A stretch of 64,000 nucleotides of DNA from Eremophila alpestris peregrina (GCA_009792885.1 WMCF01000015.1:13291667-13355666), one strand, 5' to 3'. Counted from the first letter of the stretch, positions 25,301 through 37,984 are shown. Notes: a model not told the origin generated them from the sequence alone. Numbers and translations are program-made.

Positions 25301-28149
25301 TCTCTGAGCTGCTGCAGATATTGCATCTCCTCTGGACCCAAATATGATCTCTCTGCTAATGGGTTGGTCTCCCTTGAAACTCCACATCTCAGCAGCAACT
25401 ATGAGCAGGGACGCTGTCTGTGATTTCACTGCTCCCTCTTTTGGAGTCTAGCAAGAAAAAATATGTGGCAGGTGTGAAGAAATCAAGTAGAGGCAGAGGA
25501 AGGGGGGAAGGTGTGAGGAGACAAGGAGCAGGGGACCAAAGCAGGGTCCAGGAATGGAGGAGCATGATCCAGAAACAGAGCCCACTGAAAAGAGACAGTC
25601 AAACACAGAAACAAAACAAACTAGGGCTTCCAGGTAACACAGATTTAAAAAAAAAAAAGGACATGTCAGTGGTGGGAGAGAGAGATGAGAGGTAAGGCTG
25701 TGGCAGAAGTCAGGAAAGGAGTAGAAGAAAGGGTGAAACTGAATTACAAGTTGAGAAAAAGAGAGAAGTTTGGAATCATAACAAAGCAAATCACGACTTT
25801 GAGCAAAGAGGGACTAGATAGAAGACTAAAAGAATAAAGTCAGGAGAGACTAAATGCATTAGGATTTATTTCCCACTTCAGTCATTACTTATATCCCTTA
25901 TTTTTCTCAACCATACTATATAGGAAACAGCTGTATTTTCACTGGTGAAATCTGTATCTCATTCTGTTCTCTTGGTTGGTCCACATGCAATGCGACAACC
26001 TTGCAGTTATTAGTCAACATGAGTCAAAACTTTCTTAATAATCTTTCAATTTAACAAGAGATATATGCCACAAGTCCCAGCTAGAAACTTTTCTTTTGAA
26101 TATTTTGGATATATTTATTTTTTTCTTGTTTTAAAATAAGTATCTGGCAGATCTGGGCTTATTTGCAGTAGCTTTTTGTTTGTTTAGTTTCGTTTTCTCT
26201 CTTACAATTACTTCCCCTGATGCCTTACTGACCTTTTGAATTCTCTCCATTCCAGCAGCTTTGTTTCAGGAAGACAATCCTCCCAGAAAAATCCTCCTCC
26301 CCCTTTCTCCTCCTAACCAAGTACTGGGTAAATACATCCGTATTATCAGCAGCAATGCACAGCAATTCAGTTGCTTTTACCAGGAGCTACCTATTAAGTA
26401 TAATTTTTTCCTCAAGACTTTCCAAGATGCCACAAGAAAATACTTGAACTAAATGTCAAGCTGCCATCCCACTTTCCAGAATGGACGAGGGAAGATTTCA
26501 AGGACATTGGAAGGACTATTACCCAATTATGTTTCATATGCCATATTACATAATGGCTGAGTTCTCTAAGTGTATTGGTATTTATCAAGAAGGGGGTATA
26601 AATTTATGTAAAACTATTCTTACACATTTTCCTCTCACAAATTTTTTTCTTCCTGTTAGCTTAAGCCTGGGCGAGATAAGGGTTGTTTTGAAATGCAACT
26701 GTATTTGTAAATGGCATAATTATTGCTATTTTTAGGCAACATAATTGATGCAGAAAATAAAGTCCTGAAGCACTTATGTAACAGGAGTTGTATGCGTGGA
26801 GGTAACATAGTCCTCTGCTTCTCTAATATTTTAGCTGTATTTTACTGATTTAAGGGTATGGCAAGGAATACTTTGTTTCATTACAGTGAGATGATAAATT
26901 CTTTAGAATAAATATTTCTTTTGAGGTAGCTCAATGAAAGGCAAAGTCCTGAAGACACACCCTGAAGTGTCATTTCATTTATTAAGGAGAAATAAAAGGC
27001 AAGAACTGTTAAAATAAAATCCCATCCTTAATACAGATTGTTAACTGTATTAAATTCATCGGCTTTACTAAAAGATTCATATTCAAACCTGGAGTTTTAC
27101 CTGTATTACTCAAGGTGGATTCTCATTTTGTAAAGTGAGAACAATTCATTCTTATTCTCAAAATATATCCTCCCTTTGCATAATATAAGATTTAGTCCAC
27201 TGTACTGTCTCAAATAGAGCATAGAGATTTCATCACTAGTCAATTGAGAGAAACAAGTAACTAATAAAGTTAGATTAATCCTACTTATTTTAGGAAGGAG
27301 TAAAAATTCTTCTCTCTTTCTACTTACAATAGAGAGCACCTAAATAATTCACTATGATTAGACAACTGACTTTGAGATGGCTAAAGTTAGATGAGATAAA
27401 TCCTAACTTTAAACCTCCCGCATCTGTTGTTTTAAATGAATCTCTTGCTAAGTTATAAACTAAGGACTAAACTAAATTAAAGTACTGTTTAAGCTACCAT
27501 TACATTACACAGTACAAGTTGACTTTTCAGCCATATCCTTTCACAGGAAAACTTTACTTTTCTATTAAATTCTGCTCTTTCATTATCTTCTTTGTATAAT
27601 GAGGAGAAGGATACAGAGAAAATGTGACCTGAAATGCTGTTACATTTTCCATTCTGTGGCATTTCACCTTAACATCATTACAAAACACAAAACAGAATTT
27701 TATTTTCCAGACTTTTGCATAACACTATACCGATTTAGACCTTAGAATTTTATAGTAGCAAATGCTGGGCTTATTTTTGGGATTTCGACTTTTTTTATTT
27801 TCTATAAGATTACAATGTGTTATTAAACCCAGTTCCATAATTTTATTTAAATCTAATATCTCAAATACTATATGAAGTATTTTAAGACACAATTAGAATA
27901 CTATTAATAAATTTAAAAATCACTACTTAGCTAATCCATTGTTTTGACAGAAATTCATCCCTTTGTTGCTGCTAGATATTTACATTTAAGTGTGAGGCTA
28001 TGGCTTAGTTTTTGCACTGTTTCACATTAATATATTTTTGCAAACATATTCCTCTAATGTAAAACCATGCAAAGCACAGTCCTCTTTTCGTTATCAGTTG
28101 TTCCCTGTCAAAATGGAAGGAGGTTGATATTTCATCCTGCGCTCAGTTT
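22321..28149. other. gene-free stretch
   Basis: No gene is supported. The segment 22322-22337 is a short AT repeat. The region 23.8-24.7 kb is richer in GC and has overlapping frames of 75-120 codons on both strands, including a short Gly/Phe/Ser-rich run on the minus strand near 23970-24010, but nothing matches a known domain. 25460-25690 is purine-rich on the plus strand. The remainder is AT-rich. Confidence 0.55.
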
Positions 28150-28440
28150 CACTCCAATATTTAATCAATGACTTAGTTGATTGATGACAGCCCAAAGCTG
28201 AGAGAATCTAGAATGGCGTTGAAGGTCAGGATTCAAGATTTCAGAATTACCTTGACAAATGGGAGAAACAGTGGGAAAAAGCTGAAAAAGGACAAATACA
28301 AACTCAAGACTTATATGGGACCAACAACATAACATTTTTCTGGAAAAAGGATTTAGGAATTACTTTTTTGACCACAAGTTTAAGATGGGATAAGTGCCTG
28401 GTAGGAAATCAGGAGCTGGAAGCTTTGTCAATAAAGTAGA
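28150..28440 (+). mobile_element. decayed CR1 ORF2 fragment (3' part of RT region)
   Basis: AATATTTAATCAATGAC near 28160, CCTTGACAAATGGGAGAAAC near 28251, AAAAGGACAAATACAAACTC near 28285 and GAAAAAGGATTTAGGAATTA near 28342 followed by GACCACAAGTTTAAGATGGG follow the CR1 coding sequence for the C-terminal part of the reverse transcriptase, including the stretch encoding a KKDLG-like motif. Every frame is broken. It lies upstream of a piece that should precede it in an intact CR1, so it is a separate insertion or a rearranged part. Confidence 0.6.
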
Positions 28441-28574
28441 GGTAGAAGGAGAACTTCATAGAGGGAAATCCAGTTTCAAAAAAAAAAAAAAGACAAACAT
28501 AGAAAGTATTCTATAAAGGGAAACAGGAAGAGGTGACCAAGAAGGAATAGAGATACAGTATCTGAAACTGCAGG

Positions 28575-29040
28575 AATGTGATTAGGAAAGCCAAAACTCA
28601 CCTTGTACTGAATCTGATGAGTGTTTTGAATGGCAATGAAATATCTGCAGACAGAGCAGCAGCAAAAGACAAAATGGAGAATATATGGGCTGCTGAAGCA
28701 GACAGAAGACCTCATGAAAAATCATGTGGAAGCATCCGAGGTAGTTCATGTCTTCTTCTTTCTGGCCTTTCCTAGTAAAATCTGCTCTCCTCAATCCCAT
28801 GTTCCTCTGACTAGTGGGAAGGTCTGGAGGAAGAAGGATTTGCCTTGCCTGGAGGAGGATTCTAATAGGGAACATTTGAGAATATTGGACATACACAATT
28901 CCACAGGCCCTAATGAGATGTACACACAAATGCCTAAGGGACATGGCTGCTCTTACTTCAGGATCACCTCTTATCACCTTTTAAATATCTTTTGCATAAA
29001 TACCAGATTGTGGGAGGAAAGATGTCAGAAACAGACTCTT
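28575..29040 (+). pseudogene. CR1 LINE ORF2 fragment (start of RT region)
   Basis: This is a decayed piece of the CR1 ORF2 polyprotein, which in a live element carries an endonuclease and a reverse transcriptase that copy the LINE RNA into the genome. The open frame at 28630-29130 is its remnant. Translated around 28770-28920 it contains SKICSPQS, then TSGKVWRKKD, then LDIHNSTGPNEM, in the order and spacing of the CR1 segment between the endonuclease and the reverse transcriptase core. The upstream part (ATTAGGAAAGCCAAAACTCA) also fits. After about 29040 the match breaks and the RT core is missing. The long frame is therefore a fossil and not a host gene. Confidence 0.75.
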
Positions 29041-29124
29041 AGTGACAAAACAAGAACAAAAAAAAAGAAGTATGGGATATTCAACTTAGACTTGAAATAT
29101 TTTTTTACTGTGAGAATGGCTAAG

Positions 29125-29252
29125 CATTAAAACAGGGTTCCCACAGAGGCTCATCCTCAAAGATATTCACAAATCAACCAGACATGGTCCTGAGCAGTCT
29201 GCTCTAGCTCACCTCATCAGTCTCAACCATCCTGTGATTCTGTGACTGTAAA
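29125..29252 (+). mobile_element. CR1 3' end
   Basis: ACCAGACATGGTCCTGAGCAG near 29178 and CCTGTGATTCTGTGAC at 29231-29246 match the 3' end of CR1, including the short terminal repeat that defines the family. It probably belongs to the same insertion as 28575-29040, with the middle of the reverse transcriptase lost by deletion. Confidence 0.7.
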
Positions 29253-32200
29253 TAAATTCAAATGCTGCATTACAAATTGAGTGGGTTCTTTTACATTTCA
29301 CCTCCCACTATGCACTGACCTGCTTCCTCTGAGGTAAAAAAATCAGCATTTTTTTCACAGACATGTCAGGTTTTTACTTATTAATAATTACTTTGTATTG
29401 TTTAGACAGCTGCATGATTTTATTACTACTACCTAATTTGGGAGAAAACTTACATGCTGATTTAATCTGTTATTTTGGTTTTAGTCCTGAAACTTTTCTA
29501 AATTTTGTATTTCTAATTGGTTGAAAAATTTAAGAGACCACGACAAATCAATGGAAAAGATATAGCATGATCTTTTTCTTATGGATTAATTTTTTTTTTG
29601 TTTCAAATTTTTAAACTTTATTTTAATCTAGTGTCCTTAATTATCCATGGCAAAGGTATGTACAAGTACAGAAGCAGTGTAACTACCAAAGCAAGTGGAG
29701 CTATGTTATTGTAAAGGGCAAAAAGGCAGAACTAGGAACACTAGACTAAGGAAATCCAGGCTAAAAATTGCATAAAGTTCTCAAGCATTTGGTTTTTTAG
29801 ATTTTACTGACCCAAAGAAGTGAGTAGTAGCTCATTCACTTGTGCAGTTTCAGACAATATTGGGTACTACACTGTATCAAAAATATGGTTGGGGGAGAGG
29901 TTTTTTCTAGATAGAATGAGGAAATTCTTTTATGTCTATTGAACTGCCACTACTGGGGATTTTTGCCACTGAGAAAGTATACCCATAGTGCCACAATGGT
30001 AAAATATCCTTCAGTTTGTCATATTTTATTTATCAAAAGATAGAGCCAGTGTTAGGAAATAATTTAATCCCAGCACTTTGTAACTTCTCCAGTCCATGGA
30101 AACATAAATAACTACTTCACATGACACTTCTGTTGTTTCATAGGGCATTATGTAATGTCAGGATCAAAGGTATCTGTAACTTAAAAGGGGTTTATTTAAT
30201 CTGTGAAATATTGCTTTCCTTCCTATGTATTAGAATGAGCTACTTATCTGTATTCAAAAAGAGAGCTATAAATATTGGTTCAATTTTAAGTAGTTGAAAA
30301 GATTTATAGATCCCAGTGAGATAAATAATATCTTAAATTTTCCTTCTAAATGGTGCTCTCTTATAAAAACAAACATACAAACAAATGTAATTTTTAAAAT
30401 ATTTTGGTAGTTCCAGAAAATATATGCTAGGCTTTAGATATTCAAAGGAAAATGTGTTCTTAAATTCATGGTTTACATCCTGCAAATTCAGCTGTCTACA
30501 TTTATATGGCTCTGTGACTGTCCATGCATAGGTATCCTCTACATGCACTCACTTGGTTCAGATGTTAGCCATACTGTTATATTTCATTTGACTTGGCAGA
30601 ACCTTGACACCTAACCAGGAAACAGTATTGTTTTCAGATGTTTCTCAAACGATATGGTGCAGTATCCTGAAGGGTCTTATCTTTCCATTTATGAGTGAGC
30701 ATGCCGATACCTAAAGATCTGGAATTAAAATTTCAAGAGTACTTTGGATCAATATGGCCTCTTTTTGTTTGTTTAGAATAAAAAGTGGCCATGAAAACAC
30801 TGTTATTGTTATCTCCCATAGCCTTTACAGGACAAAATGTTTGTTTTTTTTAATGAAGGAAAAAAAACCCTGAACCATTAATTCATATCAGATTCTCATT
30901 AGCTGATCACTAATATTGACAATGTAAGAGACATTTAGTCCTAACACACAGTATACTGATCCTTTTATAAAAGATTTTAAAACTACCAGGGCAACATTTT
31001 CAACACTTAGCCAAGTTTTTGGTGATTCCTTTTTGAGTCTAAAATATTGAGGTGGTGAGTAATTGAGAGTACATCAGGACAAAGGCTTCTCCATCAACAA
31101 ACGGCACATCCCAGTGTACAGCTTATGCATCACAGAACAATTTGGCAGTATGTTCTTACATCATCTCCTCTCACCTAGGACAACCCTTGTAGTTTGTTTC
31201 CATAGGGTGCAGATAATGACTGTGGTCAATCAAAGAAAGTCACACAATGGTGTTGCTGTGTTACTTTTTTATTTTGTCAGTCATAACAGAGCACTGCTGA
31301 TCTCAATCAGGTCAGAAACCCTGTCAGAGCCCAGTCTTGGCACATCAATGACAACACATATCAGAAGAGTCAAAAGCTTACAACACATAATAAAAAACTG
31401 AATTGAAGCCATGCGTGCTATCCTCTTGTGGCCTGAGTGGGATTGTAGGCAACCTCTGATTTGTGGGCTCCATTACTTCCCAAATGTTCAGTTCACCTAG
31501 CCCTTGGCAGGGTGTCAAGGACAAAGAATAATCAGTCTTCAGATACCGCTTTTGAAATGCTATGCCCTACGCTTCCTTCAGGTGCTTCATTCTTTCCATG
31601 TTGTCAAGATCCATTGATGAAAGCTGACTACTTTCAAAGGCCTCTGACAAGTGAAGCATCCTCAATACATGGAGAAAATTATATTGTGCAATCGGTACTC
31701 ACAGAACATACCCTGAGTGATGGATGAGTTACTGCTCAGCAACATGATGGTGAACTTCTCTTCTAGACTCGAGACTAAGCCTTAGAACAGCGAAAGAGAT
31801 CTTGGACCAAGGAGGAAAATTATCACCCTGGGAAGAGTCTTGAGGAGTTTTTAAACCTATTTCAGAGTTCCCATAAGGCTGCTGTCTTATGGATGGCAAC
31901 AATATCCTAGTCTTACAGCAAATCTGTGCATTTGAAATAGAGAAGACATACTGCAGAAGCATGAAAATGATGTGAAAATCGATTGTACTAATGCAGGGCA
32001 GTGCTCACAGAGCAATAGCTATTAAGAAGGCATTTCTGTTTTAATACATTTTTAAATCCTTTTTATATAAATACTCCATGCAGTATAATAAAACATTGCC
32101 AACAAATAAGGATTTCAGATGTTTCTCTTTATTCCCTTCTTTTTTCATTTTTTATTCATAGCAATAGCTACCCTATTCTTTGAAGGCAATTTGAGTAAAA

Positions 32201-32406
32201 AATCCGGTGGTATTGCTCTTAATGCATAAACTTGAATACCAATTCAGAGGCAGCTAAACTTTCTCAAGTAGGAAGATTTAAATTTCATACCCCATGTTTT
32301 GTTTGTTTTCATAATCTGTATTTTGTTTTGAACATTTCTAAACTTCTAGAGTTTTTTAGAGTGTGTTTTTGCTATTGTTTGACACATTTTTCAACCTCTC
32401 TTTTTT
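29253..32406. other. gene-free stretch
   Basis: Mostly AT-rich. The part from 31060 to 31760 is less AT-rich and holds frames of 112 and 88 codons in plus orientation, but neither begins with a convincing start nor shows a domain. They might be the relic of an unrecognised retrotransposon or processed pseudogene. Nothing else stands out. Confidence 0.55.
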
Positions 32407-32614
32407 CCAACAAAAAAAAACCCAACCCCCCTGAAAAAACCCAAAAAAAAACCAACCAACCAAAAAAACCCCAAAAAACCAAATCAAAGAAATAAAACCC
32501 AAACAAACAAAACCAAAAACCCCAAATAAACAAACAAAACTGCAAACACTACCAAAAACCCACAAAAAAACCCCAAAAAAACCAAAAAACCAACAAACCC
32601 CCCACACACAAACC
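32407..32614. repeat. long A/C-only low-complexity tract
   Basis: About 208 bases consist almost entirely of A and C on the plus strand, with only a few G or T interruptions. The units vary (ACCC, AACCAACC, AAAACCCC, CAAACAAA), so this is not a simple microsatellite. On the minus strand it is a G/T tract with G runs of 3-6. The reading frame on the minus strand at 32356-32607 is entirely an artefact of this tract. Confidence 0.9.
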
Positions 32615-32974
32615 TATCTGGTGAGTTTCTCTCTTGACAATTCTATGTTTTGATCAGCATAGTGTCAGAACTAAAACATAAACAGAGATATGTTCAGAAA
32701 TGAACAAGGGCATAGGCACAGCTGGTATGTTTTAGGGACCCTAAATGATTCTATGAGTCTAAAATCACTGGTCTGAAAACCTTTCCTTTTGAAAAAAGGA
32801 TATTGTTTTGTCAGAAACACACATCATGAGGCCAGAGGTAAAAGAATGCCAAAGGTAGCACTGGTCTGCTGCAGAAAGGTGAAAACATTCACCTGGAATG
32901 GAGTAGAAAAGAACTGCATGTGCTTTCCTGCTCTTTTTAATATGTCCATTTTAAAATTAATATTATGGGAACAC

Positions 32975-33640
32975 AGAATCATAGAATGGACTGATTTGGA
33001 AAGTACTCTGAAAATCATCTAGTCCAACTTCCTGAGATGGTCAGGGACAGTTTCCACTTAGCTGTGTTACTCTGAGCCCAAACCTGACCTTGAACACTGC
33101 CAGGAATGGGGTATTCACAAATCCTGTGGACAACCTGTTAGAGTGTCTCGTAGAGGGGAACACATGAGAGTGGAGTAGAGGGGCAGAATCATACTCTTTG
33201 ACACACTGGCTATGCTTCTTTTGATGCATCCCAGTATATGGTTGACTTTTGGGGCTGCAAGTGCACATTGATGGGTCTTGTTGAGCTTCTCATCCACCAA
33301 CATCCCTAAGTCCTCCTCAGGGTTGCCATCAATCCATTTTTCATTCATCCTGTATTTATGCTTGTGGTTGCCCTGATCCTTATGCAGGAACATTCACTCG
33401 GCCTTGTTGAATATCATGAGGTTCACACAGGCCCACCTCCCATGCCCATACAGGTCCCTCTGGATGACATCTCTTCCCTCCAGTGAGTTGACTGCACCAC
33501 AGAGCTTGGTGTTGTCAGCAAGCTTACTTAGGGTGCACTCAATCCCTCTGTCCATGCCAGCAAAAGAGATATTAAACAGCCCTGATCCCAATATTGGCCC
33601 CTGAGGAATGCCAGTTATCACTGGCCTCTGCATCACATAC
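32975..33640 (-). pseudogene. CR1 LINE ORF2 3' portion, reverse transcriptase remnant
   Basis: A 5'-truncated CR1 in minus orientation. Its 3' end is CCATTCTATGATTCTGTG when read on the minus strand, next to 32975. The coding part runs from about 33620 down to 33130. Read on the minus strand it gives GIPQGPILGSGLFN, then GIECTLSKLADNTKL, then GRDVIQRDL, NLMIFNKAE, one in-frame TGA at about 33394-33396, then DLGMLVDEKLNKTHQCALAA and NHILGCIKRSIAS. These are CR1 reverse-transcriptase motifs in the family order. The FADD-type catalytic box, required for metal binding, is altered to LADN, so even without the stop the enzyme would be inactive. Later the frame is lost. It is a fossil. Confidence 0.9.
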
Positions 33641-35097
33641 TTCACGCAATTCGTATGCTCCACATACTTCATACACACATTCTAAAGCTGCTGTGCACAG
33701 TTGCCTGGGGAGGGAATGGGTTTTGGTTTGGAACTTTTATCATAAAAATAAGGGAAGATTCTTCTTCCTCCTCCTTCACCACTTTCTCCATGTACATATA
33801 TTTTATGCCTGTGCAGGGAGCACAAAAAAGGCTGTGGGAAGCCCTAGAGAAAGCAAAGACATGTATCTTAGTATCCTTTAAACTAGGTGAAGTAGCATCC
33901 AAGAAACAAATTGTTTTCTCCCAAGAACCTGATCAGTAAATAAACATACGTGAGCTGTTGTTGTTGTTTTAATGTAGTTGTGCAGTATATGTTTGCAAAT
34001 ACAGGACTACACCATATGTCAACATTTGCCTTTATGTACTCCTGGATGCTACCTGCACAGGAAATCAGTCAAAGTAACTTCAAAACGACCATAAATACAT
34101 GCACCTCCCATTACATTTCACACAGTTATATGCACAGTGGTTGCCTGGTGCATTGGGCTTAATTTACATATCTTGCCTTTTGCAAGCTGAACATAATTTG
34201 GTACACTGTTTAAAGTTTATTATTCCAGTATCATTTGATGTTCTAATTTACTTTGTGCGCCAGCATTTAATTTACTACTAGTCTTTTAAAGAATTGAATA
34301 AGGATCATAGTAGCCTCATTTTGTAAAGACTTCTGTAGAGAACTTGGGTGCTAGCTCAGTTTAACAGGAAGTTAGAGTTGCAGTTCATTACAGAACAGTG
34401 AGCTCCAGCTCTATTGAATTACTGCCAGGGAATATTTACAGGCTACAGTCATAGACTTTACCCTTCAATCAATGCTGGTCTAAGGGAACACTTCCCAAAG
34501 TTTGTTAATGCATTCTGCTAGCCTGACAAGTGGGTGTAAGCTAATTCTGCCAACTTCAGTACCTTTCTGAGTGCTGCTTTGAGGCCAACAAAACATTCAA
34601 GTATTTTTTCTGAATAAACAACTCATCAAAACGGATGAGAACAGAAGGTTTCAAACATAGCAAAGCAATTGTCACAGTCATTTTAGAGTTAATTAGATGC
34701 ACAATGGTACTTTATTCAAGCCCCCTAGACCAAGGGCCATCTGCATAACAATATTATATCTCTCATAGCCTCCTTATAACTCTGTTGAGATGTGTATTAA
34801 TGACTCTCCCTTTACTGTGTCTGTGACATGGAAAGGGAGCATTTCCATTGATATGAATAACATGCTGAAAAAAATTGTAGTCAATTGACTATGATTTTAC
34901 ATTCTGTTCTATATATCTGTTGCTGTTCTCCACCTTTTTATTCCAACTTCCTTTTATCGTTTGGGATGTCATAATGGTTCTATTGAGAAATTGTACTTGG
35001 AAAAAAAGGGGCACAGCTCCAATGAAGTAGCACCCTTGTAAGCAAGAACAGAAGCGGGTATTTCTCTAGTCTTTATTCTGCTACATGTCATGATTTT

Positions 35098-35122
35098 ATC
35101 TGAGACATAAAGTGTCTCAGAT
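35098..35122. repeat. perfect 10-base stem with 5-base loop
   Basis: ATCTGAGACA at 35098-35107 and TGTCTCAGAT at 35113-35122 are exact reverse complements separated by TAAAG. The stem is too short for a microRNA precursor. It could be a protein-binding inverted repeat or a palindromic-element relic. Confidence 0.9.
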
Positions 35123-35209
35123 TACAGGGAGTAAGTGCATCCTATCTTTTTCTCCAAATCTTGCAAGTAAATATGAAAAATAAATACCATATGCCTGTTT
35201 ATTTCTTTT

Positions 35210-35900
35210 ACTGGTGCTGGCTGGTGGGTGGAGTTTCAGCTCTCTGGGTGTCAGAGGAGAAATGCAAGTGACAGAAATCTGCTGCTTATGTCTGCCAGCA
35301 GTAAATTACAGCTAACTTGCTCTCCAGTTGCTACAGTAACTGGGCCAAAGACATAGAGCACGACCCTGTTCTTTCCTTTAGCTGCCTCAGGAGCTGTACA
35401 GCAGTGGTGTAACTTCATTACGGGTCGTCTGTGTCAGACAAACTCCATCTCACATTGCCATGGCAAGGTGGGCCATGCTGAAGGGATAAAGTGCACCACG
35501 ACAGAGTCAAGTGGCTCCAGGTATTGTTATAGACATTTGAGAGTAAGATGGCTCGGAAAGTTGGGTGAGGTTTAGTATAAGTGTCATACCAGCATCTGCT
35601 CAAAGCTGTGCAGTAGATTGGCTATGTCATTATTTGCACCATTATTGCAGCGATAATTTGCCAGCGTGGGAAATGTAGTAATTTATACTTGGGAAGCTTC
35701 TGTATAGAGTAAAAAACCCTGACATTATAAGGTAAACCATTGGATTATTTGCCCCAATTTAATTTTGATTTAGTTCCAGGGACAATTACTGCTATAACTT
35801 CAAAAGACAAATTCAATAATCAAGTAATGAACTGATGCCTTGGGAGGGCCTGTAGAAGAATTTTGGCCTTTAAAATGGGTGCAATAAATCCTTCTAGATT
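35210..35900. promoter_or_regulatory. candidate conserved non-coding region
   Basis: This region has balanced composition and several CpG (for example around 35420, 35500, 35553 and 35652-35665) in a CpG-poor background. It also holds motif-like cores such as GATTTAG and GGATTATTTGCCCC. It has no open frame beyond about 61 codons. Conservation is inferred from character alone. Confidence 0.2.
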
Positions 35901-37984
35901 ACCAAACTAGCTGCATAGATAAGTATAGAAAAAAATGAATGCTTTTTGATCAGTATTTATTTAACTAGAGTAATTTAGAAATCCTTGGCACCAGAGAAAA
36001 CCAAACATACAAAGCTGCAATGCAAAGGTCTAAGATATTAGAAAAGATCATTATTGCTCAGAGATTAAAAAAATCACAGTTTTCTACATTCATACCTAGG
36101 ATTCATTTCTTAAAATTAAACAATTTTTCTTCTTAATCAAATATACTAAAAACTGTTCTTTAGTTTAAATTGTCTCCACATATTTGGCATAACAGCTCTA
36201 GTACCACAAGTAGTACTGATGAGCAATAGGAATATTTCTGGCATGCATGAGAAAACAGATCTATACTTTGCCCCAAGTCAGTTCTGGGTAGTCTGAGTTA
36301 GCCTGTGACTCCTGCTCTGGAATTGTACGGTCCTCACTGCTGATATTTAGGCAAGTAAACTCTCAAATTTTATGTAGTCTGTGGCAAGTTTAAGTTTTTT
36401 AGGGTCTGAAATGGGGAATTCTGCTTATATGTTATCTATTTACCTCTCCATTAAGAACACAGGAAATTGGTAGCATGTAATCAGTCTGCTTAAGACTCAC
36501 TCCTAAATGTGATTTACATTTCATTTTCCATCCAAATTTGGATGTCAAAGGACTGTAGATGGGAGATAGACGTTGCTCTTCTTCTATTGACAGTTATTGT
36601 TAAGCACAAAAGGAGAGATCAGCTCTGTCAAGAGTTGTATTATTACAGGAACATACAGAGATGTGCAGGGCTACAAGGAAGCAGATGGAACCATTCTCTG
36701 CATTACCTCTAAGGTTTTCTAAAGCAAGTATTTTCTTACCTTCCTCAAGTGTGAGCCCCACAGACATTAATATGTATCAAATTAGCTGATTACCAACCTA
36801 AAATCTTAAATTTGTAAATACTTTTCAGATACACTTGAATAATCAATTACTGAGACATCTTAAGGAAAGAGTATAGAACCAGAAATAAGTTCTGAAGATA
36901 AGGTGAACAAAGCTTAAGCTTTTCATTTGAACATGAAATTTATTCTCAATATGAGAAGGAGAAAATGTCCTAACCAATCCAAATAAAACTAGCAGGAAGA
37001 GGTTTATAGATGCCATCTCTACTTCAGTCTTATATTGGTAAGAAATTTGATTTGATATTCACATGGTAAAATGGTATAAATAATGGCTATGAGAAAACAT
37101 TCTATAAGACATACTAGAACATTTAATATTATATTCTGTATAAGACAAATGCTTTGGATTTAATGTAAGGAAATTCTCATTCTGTATAGTCATAACTCAG
37201 AACTGGTAAGGAGAATGAAAGAAATTGTTTTAGCAACTGGCTGGAAACTGTACAAATAAGCTCATTCATACACAGATGAAAGGCATCAGACTCCTTTGTT
37301 TTCTTGGATCCTTGTGGACCATGAAGACTGTGTTCCCTTGCTGATTTGTTAAGATGGTCGTGAGTGACTGGAGTTCCTGCTCCTCCCAAGAGTCATCTGT
37401 TTATTAGGAGGTTTGAGACTCATGAAATCAGTCCTTAATTGTTTCAATGAATTGCAGCAGTTGGAAAAGCACATTTCCCCCCCAGTTTCTATTAAAGATC
37501 TCATGGTGTTAGTTCATTAGTACCCAACAGGAATAACAACCAGTCATTTCTCGGCACTACTGGATATTTCATATCTCACAAAAAATGTATTCTTTAAAAA
37601 ATCTCAACAAAACAACAAAAAAGCTTAATCTTTGTTGCTAGTTTTATATCTCTTTTCAAGTACATTCACCTTCACTGTCGTGTTCTCTATTTAGATTTAG
37701 CCAGGATGAATATCAATCACAACCTTCATTTCTTACTCACCATTTTCCTGCAGTGTGTATGTCCTACTTCACTGCTATCCTACTGTAAACTACATGCCTG
37801 TATATTTTATTTGCTCTTGTCAATGGACTGAAGGAAAAAAAAAATTACAGGAGAGTATAAAGTAACAAATTCATTTCCATGTCTGAGAATTTTCAAAAAC
37901 GCCTACTTGTCTAAGTCACAGTTAATTCAGAGACCAAATCCACTGGCCTTCACTGTGGTTCTAAGTATTTCTCAGTACAATAGG

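Larger units (their letters stand above)
33641..37984. other. gene-free stretch, possibly regulatory in part
   Basis: No supportable gene. 33.65-34.3 kb has overlapping short frames with no domain. The parts near 34480-34860 and 35200-35900 are less repetitive than their surroundings and are discussed as candidate conserved DNA. A hairpin lies at 35098-35122. The remainder is AT-rich. Confidence 0.55.

Noticed and set aside
28630..29130. 166-codon frame as a host gene
   Set aside because: Its middle part is a CR1 ORF2 remnant, and the remainder is low-complexity or frame-shifted CR1.
32356..32607. Minus-strand Phe/Gly/Val/Trp-rich frame as a membrane protein
   Set aside because: It is entirely translated from the A/C low-complexity tract.
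35098..35122. microRNA precursor
   Set aside because: A stem of ten pairs is too short, and the flanks do not extend the pairing.
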